Below, piece after piece: positions 1 to 7,374 of a stretch of DNA of 50,585 nt. The stretch comes from Candidatus Cloacimonadota bacterium (GTDB lineage: Bacteria > Cloacimonadota > Cloacimonadia > Cloacimonadales > Cloacimonadaceae). The position numbers and the translations under genes are program-made. Numbering within the stretch: the first letter of the stretch is position 1; each line of letters begins with the position of its first letter. Location: positions 1-50,585 of the forward strand of contig JAGOKK010000005.1 of assembly GCA_017994635.1 (NCBI GenBank), read 5' to 3'. The notes below the pieces were generated by a model, which made no database searches, was not told the DNA's origin, and saw only the letters and a program-made list of their open reading frames with translations.

Positions 1-75
1 TAATGATATATGCAATATACCAGTACGTGTTTCGTTAGGTAGTATTTAGAGTCTTGGATTTGTATCTATTTTGGA

Positions 76-115
76 ATTTGCAGTTTTCGGTGACCCAATT
101 TGCAGATTTCAGTGA
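76..115 (-). repeat. IS21-like terminal repeat pair, left edge
   Basis: Two copies of an 18-bp motif lie 22 bp apart. Read on the minus strand they are TCACCGAAAACTGCAAAT (76-93) and TCACTGAAATCTGCAAAT (98-115). The same motif recurs in the opposite orientation at 50066-50295. Multiple roughly 20-bp terminal repeats are characteristic of IS21-family elements. By orientation, the element interior would lie to the left, outside the window. No transposase is visible here, so the family assignment is inference. Confidence 0.6.
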
Positions 116-293
116 CTCTTTTCAATATGGCTTATGTATTGAAGGATAGATGGTTAAACTTCAATTACGACCCTCATGTTTTATCCTGGAAACACTCTCT
201 TATGTGAGTACAGGATTTCCCTAAGCAACTATATGGGATTTCTCAATCAAACAGATGTCACGATTTGAGATATCTTCTGTGTCAACTCATACA

Positions 294-460
294 CCTCGCC
301 CCCTGCTGCCCCGTACTTTACCCGAACTCCACTTGAATCCCTCCTGAACTGGGTCCGGGTGGGGTTCAAGTGGGTTTCGAGAGGAGTACATCTGGTTAAT
401 GGGCAAGATGTCTGGCTCATCCTGGGAATTGTAAAATGGATGTCACGTTTTGACGTCCCG
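294..460 (+). repeat. 167-bp dispersed repeat, copy 1 (contains 77-bp palindrome)
   Basis: This stretch aligns without gaps to 39832-39998, with about 14 mismatches by eye (roughly 92 percent identity), in the same orientation. Bases 313-389 form a 77-bp quasi-palindrome starting and ending in GTAC, with long arms that include CCACTTGAA and TTCAAGTGG. Several arm differences are G-T wobble-compatible. It does not encode a plausible protein. No obvious target-site duplication flanks it. It could be a non-autonomous mobile element, a REP-like element or a structured RNA. Confidence 0.8.
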
Positions 461-488
461 TCGCTAGCTTAGCTGGATGTTTATGCTA

Positions 489-1916
489 TCATAATCTCCA
501 TTGCCAGTTACCCAGCGCAGTACCCGGGATATTCATCCGGGCTTCATCATCCAGCCCCAGGATGTCCTGCATGGGAATGATATAACGGTCACAACCGGAG
601 ATTCTGGCCACTTCGTGCAGAATATCGTGGATATTATCCTGATTGGGCAAGCCATTATCCGGCATGAACCTCTTACAGAATACTGCCAGATTTAACCTGG
701 AAGGCGAATTCTCTGGTAAGGAATCCCACCAGCCTCTGGTGGTGCTGTTATCATGAGTTCCTGTATAGATGAAGCGATCTGAGGGAAAGTTCATCGCATC
801 CGGCACGCTTTCTTCGAAACAGAATTGCAGGATAATCATCCCCGGAAAACCGTATCTTTCCCTTACTTCACAAACGTCGTTATTCAGGATACCGAGATCT
901 TCAGCGATGAACTTGTCGATGGGAAACTCACTCAGCAAAGTGTCAAAGAAAGCTTCAGGTAACGCTCGCACCCATGCACCGTTGATAGCACTATCCGGTA
1001 CAATACTATTCGGGCAGTTTACCTTCCAATAGTTTACATACCCGATAAAATGGTCTAGCCGGATTAAGTCAAAATACCGCATGACATGACGGAAACGCCT
1101 GATGAATATCTCGAAACCACTGTCCTGAATCCGATCCCACAGGTAAATGGGATTTCCCCACAATTGCCCGCTTTCCGAAAAGGCATCTGGAGGTACTCCA
1201 GCCACGCTAAGCCTTCGGCCGGAATCATCCAGATCAAACAAATCCTGATGTGCCCACACTTCAGAGCTTTCATAACTGAGGTAGAGAGGGAGATCGCCGA
1301 TCAGAGACACACCACTATCGGTCATATAGGCCTTCAGGCGAGTGAACTGCTCTTCAAAGACTTGTTGCAGAACAGCAGTTTTCCGCATCTCGAGCTTATT
1401 CTGTTGGTACAATTCGTCATAAAGCTTGTCGCAATAATGCCTGAACTCATGAGGCCATAGGTACCACTCTGATGAGTGCATTTTTTGGCTGAGCATGGTA
1501 AAAGCCAGATACGGCTTTAAATGCCAGGCATTTTCCCGGATGTAGTCCTCCACATCAATATCTTTTAAAATTCGCTCTGCAGCTAGATCGAGCAGCTGAC
1601 CTTTGATGCGATATACCGCTTCGTAATCTACACTGCTAGTGTGCGGAAGCTTTGCAGCTTGCAGTTCAGCTCTGCTCAGGTAAGACTTTTCTGCTAGTAT
1701 ATCTGGGCTTATCAAGAACTTGTTGTATGCAAAGGCAGAAATGGGATTGTAAGGCGAATTGCCATATCCGCAATGGTTTAGGGGTAGTATCTGCCAAAAG
1801 CTGTGAGAATTTTCCAACAGGTAATCACAAAACCGGTAAGCAGCAGTGCCCAAGTCCCCAATTCCATAATCGGTAGCGAGGGAGCTAAGATGTAAAAGTA
1901 TTCCACTTTGTTTCAT
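489..1916 (-). CDS. malQ: 4-alpha-glucanotransferase (amylomaltase, GH77)
   Basis: This enzyme transfers alpha-1,4-glucan segments between maltodextrins, in cytoplasmic glycogen or maltodextrin metabolism. The 475-residue length fits the short Thermus-type amylomaltases rather than the longer enterobacterial MalQ. GH77 landmarks are visible: the nucleophile region RLDHF, the acid/base region IAEDLG, the GTHDN motif, and a C-terminus ending in PGTALGNWQWRL. The ATG at 1916 has GGAG five bases upstream and overlaps the holA stop by four bases (ATGA), so translation is probably coupled. It is the last gene of the long minus-strand run, and no other glycogen gene is adjacent. Confidence 0.95.
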   Translation of the reverse strand: MKQSGILLHLSSLATDYGIGDLGTAAYRFCDYLLENSHSFWQILPLNHCGYGNSPYNPISAFAYNKFLISPDILAEKSYLSRAELQAAKLPHTSSVDYEAVYRIKGQLLDLAAERILKDIDVEDYIRENAWHLKPYLAFTMLSQKMHSSEWYLWPHEFRHYCDKLYDELYQQNKLEMRKTAVLQQVFEEQFTRLKAYMTDSGVSLIGDLPLYLSYESSEVWAHQDLFDLDDSGRRLSVAGVPPDAFSESGQLWGNPIYLWDRIQDSGFEIFIRRFRHVMRYFDLIRLDHFIGYVNYWKVNCPNSIVPDSAINGAWVRALPEAFFDTLLSEFPIDKFIAEDLGILNNDVCEVRERYGFPGMIILQFCFEESVPDAMNFPSDRFIYTGTHDNSTTRGWWDSLPENSPSRLNLAVFCKRFMPDNGLPNQDNIHDILHEVARISGCDRYIIPMQDILGLDDEARMNIPGTALGNWQWRL

Positions 1917-2926
1917 TTCGTCTCCAATATGGCAATGATGGCCAGCCCCAGGATCAGCTTGCCATCAAGATTGCTACTCTTCAGCTTGGCATCTGTGTCC
2001 AGCAGAATACCCATTATGGATTCCAGGGATTGCGTGCTGTATGCATTGGCAAAATCGAGATATTCTTTACGCTGAGACATGAAGACTTCAGCAATGTGTT
2101 TTACAGTGATCTCGCTATCGCTTACATGAGCCTTTCTGAGGAGCTGGATCTTGTAAAGTATGGAGTAAAACCGATATAGCTGAAAGAATATCTGCAAGGG
2201 TTCCCAATCGGTGGATAACATGAGCTCCACCGCCAAGAGAGCGGTCTTTGGATTTCTTTTGCCTAAAGCACGGTAAAAATCGATCAGAGTCCCGGTTCTG
2301 GTAGTGCCCAGACTGGCAAAAACATCTTCTTCAGTGAAGGTTTTGCGGTCTCCCGCCAGGAGATTGATCTTGTTCAGTTCGTTGGCTGCACTAAAGTAAT
2401 CCAATTCTATCCGGGAACTGAATTCGTCCATCGCTTTTGGGGTCATGCTCTTCCCCATTCGCTTCAATTCAGCGTTTAGCCAACTGCGTATCTCTGAGCC
2501 CCATTTGGGAGGGTCGCAGTTTATCCGGATGGAAGCACTGGTAATCTTTTTCCAGGCAGAAAGGCGGGCGTCAAACTTGTCGATCACAATGATCAGGCTT
2601 TGGTTTTCTGCAGGAGCATCAAAATATGCGGAGATGATCTCGATCTCGTTTTTACGAAGTTGCTCGGTATTCTTAATGATCACCAGTTTATTGGCGGAAA
2701 AAATTGTAAATGTATCCAGATGCTCGGCAAGCTCACCAGCCGATACCTCATCCGCGTAGACGATAATGGTATCAAACTCAGTTTTGGATCGCATCATTGT
2801 TTTGATTTGTCTGATGATGCTTTCGATAAGAAAGCTATCTATGCCGACAAGCAGCATGTTTTGCCCCAGACTGAATCTGAGGTTAGCTGCTTCCAATGCG
2901 TTCAGAGTCTTTTTGGAATCGTCCAT
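1913..2926 (-). CDS. holA: DNA polymerase III, delta subunit
   Basis: The delta subunit opens the sliding clamp as part of the clamp-loader complex during replication. The 337-residue product has the usual family length. It matches HolA in pattern: an N-terminal AAA-like region (about 10-150, with a degenerate nucleotide site as usual for delta), a middle lid containing a TGTLIDFYRALGKRNPKTAL-type helix, and a C-terminal collar that includes WEPLQIFFQLYRFY. The reading frame stays open upstream to 2971. The ATG at 2926 is preferred because it abuts the uppP stop (TAATG) and starts a typical N-terminus (MDDSKKTLNALEAANL). The downstream overlap with malQ is ATGA. Confidence 0.85.
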   Translation of the reverse strand: MDDSKKTLNALEAANLRFSLGQNMLLVGIDSFLIESIIRQIKTMMRSKTEFDTIIVYADEVSAGELAEHLDTFTIFSANKLVIIKNTEQLRKNEIEIISAYFDAPAENQSLIIVIDKFDARLSAWKKITSASIRINCDPPKWGSEIRSWLNAELKRMGKSMTPKAMDEFSSRIELDYFSAANELNKINLLAGDRKTFTEEDVFASLGTTRTGTLIDFYRALGKRNPKTALLAVELMLSTDWEPLQIFFQLYRFYSILYKIQLLRKAHVSDSEITVKHIAEVFMSQRKEYLDFANAYSTQSLESIMGILLDTDAKLKSSNLDGKLILGLAIIAILETK

Positions 2927-3738
2927 TATCGATACAGGATAAAGCTGATGGAGAGAGCGGCAACCAACCACAGGTAAAAAGCGAAATACTTCAGGTTTCC
3001 GCCTTGAATCAGACGGATCAAGAGGGCAATCACGAGATAGCCGGCTATGAACGAGGCGATAAATCCGCCGATGTATTGGGGCAAAACAGCGGGATCAAGA
3101 GTCATTAGTTCCTGATATTCGGATACATTAGCGGCAACAATGGCCGGTATTGAGAGTAGAAAAGAGTAATGAGCAGCATCTTTCCGCTTGATCCTGCAGA
3201 ACAGCGAGGTGGCAATGGTGCTGCCCGATCTGCTGATTCCGGGTAAAATGGCCACACCTTGCGCCAATCCAATAAACATAGATTTGATGAATCCCATGTT
3301 GCTGGCGGGTATGGAATTGTCTTTTACCAGATCGGAGCTATAGATGAGAATGCCGGTGAGGATAAGCATCAAAGATACAAACAGAGGGCATGTATATGCT
3401 GCTTCAAAAAGATCCTTGAATAGTATGTACATGACGGCAGTGCTGAGAGTTGACAAGATCAGAAACACGATCAACATCCGGTTGTGGCGGTGAATTTCTC
3501 CATCAAGCTTTGCACCCCAACAAAACATGGATTTGATGAGTTCCCAGATTCTATGGCGAAAAAAGATCAAAACCGCGCAGAGTGTCCCCAAATGCAGAAA
3601 GATTTCAAAGCTCAGGTCTCCAGCCCCCTCCAATCCGATGAAGTACTGTGCCAGCACCAGATGACCAGAAGAACTGACAGGGATAAACTCGGTGAGGCCT
3701 TGAACTATGCCCAGGATGATTGCTTGCAATAGATTCAT
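2926..3738 (-). CDS. uppP: undecaprenyl-diphosphatase
   Basis: This integral membrane phosphatase recycles undecaprenyl pyrophosphate to the monophosphate carrier used for peptidoglycan and surface polysaccharide. The 270 residues and multi-helix profile match UppP/BacA. The two family signatures are present: GLTEFIPVSSSGHLVL (about 14-29, with Glu17 and His26) and PGISRSGSTIATSL (about 165-178, with the catalytic Arg-Ser-Gly-Ser region). ATG 3738 has GGAG five bases upstream and overlaps the preceding gene stop (ATGA). It sits in the same run as a polysaccharide deacetylase. The isoprenoid partner uppS is also in this window, at 35197. Confidence 0.96.
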   Translation of the reverse strand: MNLLQAIILGIVQGLTEFIPVSSSGHLVLAQYFIGLEGAGDLSFEIFLHLGTLCAVLIFFRHRIWELIKSMFCWGAKLDGEIHRHNRMLIVFLILSTLSTAVMYILFKDLFEAAYTCPLFVSLMLILTGILIYSSDLVKDNSIPASNMGFIKSMFIGLAQGVAILPGISRSGSTIATSLFCRIKRKDAAHYSFLLSIPAIVAANVSEYQELMTLDPAVLPQYIGGFIASFIAGYLVIALLIRLIQGGNLKYFAFYLWLVAALSISFILYR

Positions 3739-5048
3739 AATATCTCCGGAACTTCTTGGCTCCCGTACTCAGACAAGGGAACCAGGGTGAATCCAGCCAT
3801 TTTCAGGCGGGCGATAAATCTCTTTAGATAATCCAATTTGTCCTCACTATGGCAGTGAGTAATGGCGATGATATGCTTCTTTGTAGATGCCAACTGGATG
3901 ATTTGATTCAGTTTGTCATCCATGGTGGATTGGCTGATGTTTGGACTATCCAGAAAGAGATCATTTCGATATGCCTTCAGATGAGACTTTTGGGCGGTTT
4001 GAAATGCCACTGAGACGTTGGTTGTCCGGCTGTCCAGAAAGGCCTTGTCATGCTTTTTCAGGACGTTCATCACGTACTGCATGATCTCGGGATCGGTAGT
4101 AGCCAGGCTACCCATATGGTTGTTTATGCCTATCGCATCGGGCAATTCTGCGATGAAGGAATCCATCAATCTCTGAATGTGGGCCTCACTGTGCTGAACA
4201 AGGATGGCGTCTTTCCCAGGATTATTGCTGGGGTATCCAATCGGCTCCATGGGCACATGGATCAGCACTTCTCTGCCTTGCCTGCTGGCTCGCTGCATGG
4301 TGTACTTGCTATTGGTTTCACCCGGAAAGATAGCAAAACAGACTTGACTATCCACATCAAAGAATCCATCCAGCAGTTTCCCGCCAATACCTCCGAAATC
4401 ATCGACCACAATGCTGATCTTCTTACCGACCAGGCTATTTTTGTAGTACTTGGATTCGTAGAAAAGCTCCAGGCGGTACTTTTCAGACATGGCTCTATGC
4501 GAGAAGCTGAGAATCTGCCGATTGTGTGAATCTTCACCCTTTAACAATCGAGCACCAACCTGCTCCAGATTCCCTTTGAAAATCATATTGGCGTAAGTGA
4601 GATCCATGCGTGATCTGTCTATGGGAATGTTGTAGCTAACCAAATCGCTGCTCTTCTTTCTCTGCAGGGCGCTTTCTGGCACCCCAATGCCTGCGGCAGC
4701 CTTTCTGATCGCCATATCTACTTCTGTTTCACCTGCTTTGGGAACTTCTTGTTTCACAATTTTCTCATCAGGAGACTTAGCGGAACCTTCTACCCGGGGT
4801 TTTGAAGGATCATCTGATACTTTCTCAGGCTTTTCCTTTACAGGCTTGGCTTCCCTTTTGGCGTTAGCATCTTCCGCAGTTCGTTCAAAATCTTCAGGAG
4901 CAGATTGCGGTTCCCGGATCAGGATCCACATCATAAACATCGTGGCAAGGGCAGCCAGCAAATAGATGCCCAGACGCGGACGGCTCTTCCTGCGACGAAT
5001 GGTCTTCTTGCGAGCTGGTTTACGCTTGGTTTTGATTGATTTCTTCAC
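3735..5048 (-). CDS. divergent polysaccharide deacetylase family protein (YibQ-like)
   Basis: This is a membrane-anchored, extracytoplasmic member of the divergent polysaccharide deacetylase family (Pfam PF04748), whose substrate is unknown. The 437-residue product starts with a very basic cytoplasmic tail (KTKRKPARKKTIRRRKSRPR). A single transmembrane helix follows (about 26-44), then a Lys/Glu/Pro-rich linker to about 110 and the NodB-like domain in the C-terminal half. Family landmarks are IVVDDFGG (about 214), HVPMEP, INNHMGS and the HCHSED segment near the end. The start is GTG at 5048 with AGGTG upstream. It overlaps the preceding membrane-protein gene by 29 bases, consistent with translational coupling. 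Confidence 0.85.
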   Translation of the reverse strand: MKKSIKTKRKPARKKTIRRRKSRPRLGIYLLAALATMFMMWILIREPQSAPEDFERTAEDANAKREAKPVKEKPEKVSDDPSKPRVEGSAKSPDEKIVKQEVPKAGETEVDMAIRKAAAGIGVPESALQRKKSSDLVSYNIPIDRSRMDLTYANMIFKGNLEQVGARLLKGEDSHNRQILSFSHRAMSEKYRLELFYESKYYKNSLVGKKISIVVDDFGGIGGKLLDGFFDVDSQVCFAIFPGETNSKYTMQRASRQGREVLIHVPMEPIGYPSNNPGKDAILVQHSEAHIQRLMDSFIAELPDAIGINNHMGSLATTDPEIMQYVMNVLKKHDKAFLDSRTTNVSVAFQTAQKSHLKAYRNDLFLDSPNISQSTMDDKLNQIIQLASTKKHIIAITHCHSEDKLDYLKRFIARLKMAGFTLVPLSEYGSQEVPEIL

Positions 5049-5889
5049 TGTTCACCTTAGCAAAACTAATTGGATGCAGTTTGTCTGCTAGAAACTGAGC
5101 GAGGACTATCAAAGGGTAAAAACAAACATTGGACAGAATGAAAGCTGCAGCCAGGATAAAGAGATTGTAGAAAACAGACCATAATTGATCGATGCGGATC
5201 AGTTCCAATCTGACATTGATCCCGGTCAAATCCAGAATTCCAAGTAACAAGGGTGAATACACGTAGTTTATCATCAGTAGATATAGCCGTACTGCAGCTA
5301 TCAGTATCAGGAATAGTAGCCCACTGTACTTAATGGCGATTAGAGGATGCTTGATTAACCATGAGTAGCAAAGCATTTCACTACGACGCTTGCTATAGCC
5401 CCTCTCCCGGTATGGCTTTAGCCACATATGCGGGATGTAGTAAGCTATGATCAGAAGTATCGTAAAGAGGCGAAAGAAAAGCATAACAGCGTGCTTCACC
5501 GGTAATTTGATCCCATAGAAATAGCTCAGGAACTCCGATAGCACAAAGAAAACCATCACGATTAGCAGCACTACGAATAGTCTTGCATGCAGATTGATGA
5601 TGGAATCCCAAAACTCATCCAGGAGATGGACTTGGTGATCTGGCGCTACACTGAAGATCATTGTGTATATCTTCATGATCATGAAAGCCAGATAGATGAA
5701 CAACACCCCCCAAAAAGTGATGGGCAGGAAGTGCACTCGTACACTTAGCAGCGTGGATAACGCCAGGAGAATACTGGAGCTGGAAATCCAGTAAAATAGG
5801 GTACCGGGATAAAGGAATATCTGGATGCCATTGTAATCGGTAAACATCGATTTCAAGGTGCCACGCAGAAACAGAGATAACTTCGTCAC
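5020..5889 (-). CDS. predicted six-helix integral membrane protein, unknown function
   Basis: I do not recognise this 289-residue protein. It has about six hydrophobic helices, roughly at residues 24-50, 54-80, 105-128, 133-155, 183-210 and 235-265. The loops are short and the C-terminal tail is polar, ending in NSEEINQNQA. The start is GTG at 5889 with AGGAG six bases upstream. The ATG at 5891 is out of frame. The gene lies between an outer-membrane protein and a membrane-anchored deacetylase, and overlaps the latter. An envelope role is therefore likely by context, but no catalytic motif is evident. Confidence 0.75.
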   Translation of the reverse strand: MTKLSLFLRGTLKSMFTDYNGIQIFLYPGTLFYWISSSSILLALSTLLSVRVHFLPITFWGVLFIYLAFMIMKIYTMIFSVAPDHQVHLLDEFWDSIINLHARLFVVLLIVMVFFVLSEFLSYFYGIKLPVKHAVMLFFRLFTILLIIAYYIPHMWLKPYRERGYSKRRSEMLCYSWLIKHPLIAIKYSGLLFLILIAAVRLYLLMINYVYSPLLLGILDLTGINVRLELIRIDQLWSVFYNLFILAAAFILSNVCFYPLIVLAQFLADKLHPISFAKVNSEEINQNQA

Positions 5890-5898
5890 ATATGACTC

Positions 5899-7374
5899 CT
5901 AAAACCTATGCAACAGACCCAGATACAGGTGTCTGCGCTGTTTTGGCAATGCTCTGTGAACGCGTTTATTGGAGTTTAGCAGATTGTCCAATCCGATATA
6001 CAATTGACCATTACTTCCTATGTCCGCCCCAAACTCTAGATTCAAATCCAGCAATTCTGGCAAATCTCGCTGCGCTTGGTCTTTGGCAAAATATTGCTGC
6101 ACAAAGGATATCTGCCCATGGTAAGGGCTGCGCTCGTACTTGGCCGTGCTTTCTAATTGCAGCATACGGTTGTAGGCAAGGCTTCGCCAATCATGCCTGG
6201 TCTCATATGCCAGCGACACAGCCATATTCTGGATCACTTTGAAAGGTGAAGATCCAAAGACAGCCGCCAGAGAACTCCTGTTTTCAAAGACATCGTCATA
6301 CACAAACTCCACTACATCCGGCATATCGCTTTCTGCCAGCAGAGCTTTGTTCTTACTAAAACTGGTGGTATTCTTTACGCTTACTGAGACCGGATGGACA
6401 TCCTGGACTTCAGGATTGATCATCGCATACTCCAAACAGAATTCAAGAGGGACGGTGGTGTTGCGAAGGCGCTCGTCCATAAGGATCCAAGTGTATTGAT
6501 GCAGTAACTCCTGATAGTCTTGCAGAGCGGTGTGGGCACGGTTTGATATCTTTAGAGCAGAATCGTAGCCTGTATCGATAGTATGATTGAAGCTGAGAGC
6601 AGGCATCAGGTACATCCCGTCGTATATAGCGCCAATGCTATAGCGATCGATGTAATCCCCATTTAGCTCCAGTTGAGAGCCAATGACCGGTTTGGGACCA
6701 TAGAGATAGACACTGTTACCTAGCAATAGATCAGCCAGTTTCACCGTGCTTTCATGATGCCAAGCCACGCCTTCAGAGCTAAAACTGGATGGGAGATACT
6801 TCTGATCCAGGCTGTAGAACCTTAATTCATTGCTCATCTCGCGGAAATCTAGATCCAAAGCAGAGAAATCACGCCCGCCCAAGTGTAATTGCCCCATCCG
6901 AAAACTGCTCTGCATATCTGCGGTTTCCACCTTTTGCAAATGGGCATCCAGTATAAGAGTATGACTCACGGCAGGGCGTAAGTCCGCATTTATAGATATA
7001 TTGCGTGAGATTAACTCGCTTTTGGGAGATTTGAAGGAAGCGCATAGTCCAGCCGCGTTCAGATACTTGAGCATGAAATGATGCCTGAAAATGGCGGAAG
7101 CTTCGCCGATACTGCCTCCCTGGATGTGGATGTAGCTCCTGCTGCTTTTCGTCTTAGCTCCAGCATGTGGTACTGGCTCCATTGGGTATGAAAGCGGTAA
7201 AAAGGCTTGCAGGCTGTCATTCAAGGTGCTCTGAGGACTATATGGCAAAGCTTTTTTGTATAGAAAGATCTTTACCTGGCTTTCTCCCGTTACTTCCATA
7301 TCAGGTAAAACCTGTATCTGAGCCTGCAGTATGCAGTAAACCAAAGAGAATACAATCAGTAATGGGTATTTCAC
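5899..7374 (-). CDS. predicted outer-membrane beta-barrel protein
   Basis: This 491-residue protein has a short N-terminal signal peptide (KYPLLIVFSLVYCILQAQ). A stretch containing YIHIQGGSIGEASAIFRHHF follows, then many alternating polar/hydrophobic strands. The terminal strand LYLGLLHRF ends in Phe, the classical outer-membrane protein C-terminal signature. The phrase LYIGLDNLLNSNKRVHRALP near the end resembles the last strands of TonB-dependent receptors, but I see no plug domain and the length is short for one. The start is GTG at 7374, overlapping the upstream TPR-gene stop (GTGA). The two probably form one envelope unit; the ligand is unknown. Confidence 0.7.
   Translation of the reverse strand: MKYPLLIVFSLVYCILQAQIQVLPDMEVTGESQVKIFLYKKALPYSPQSTLNDSLQAFLPLSYPMEPVPHAGAKTKSSRSYIHIQGGSIGEASAIFRHHFMLKYLNAAGLCASFKSPKSELISRNISINADLRPAVSHTLILDAHLQKVETADMQSSFRMGQLHLGGRDFSALDLDFREMSNELRFYSLDQKYLPSSFSSEGVAWHHESTVKLADLLLGNSVYLYGPKPVIGSQLELNGDYIDRYSIGAIYDGMYLMPALSFNHTIDTGYDSALKISNRAHTALQDYQELLHQYTWILMDERLRNTTVPLEFCLEYAMINPEVQDVHPVSVSVKNTTSFSKNKALLAESDMPDVVEFVYDDVFENRSSLAAVFGSSPFKVIQNMAVSLAYETRHDWRSLAYNRMLQLESTAKYERSPYHGQISFVQQYFAKDQAQRDLPELLDLNLEFGADIGSNGQLYIGLDNLLNSNKRVHRALPKQRRHLYLGLLHRF

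Larger units (their letters stand above)
1..488. other. gene-free left edge with element end and dispersed repeat
   Basis: No convincing gene lies here. The stretch holds two inverted copies of the edge motif (76-93 and 98-115), then about 180 bases in which I see only a weak hairpin near 187-217. The 167-bp dispersed repeat follows (294-460). No T-rich terminator is visible downstream of malQ, which ends at 489 on the minus strand. Confidence 0.6.

Noticed and set aside
187-217. Hairpin TCCTG...CAGGA in the left spacer
   Set aside because: The stem is short and interrupted, with no T-tract and no second copy, so chance is the simplest explanation.
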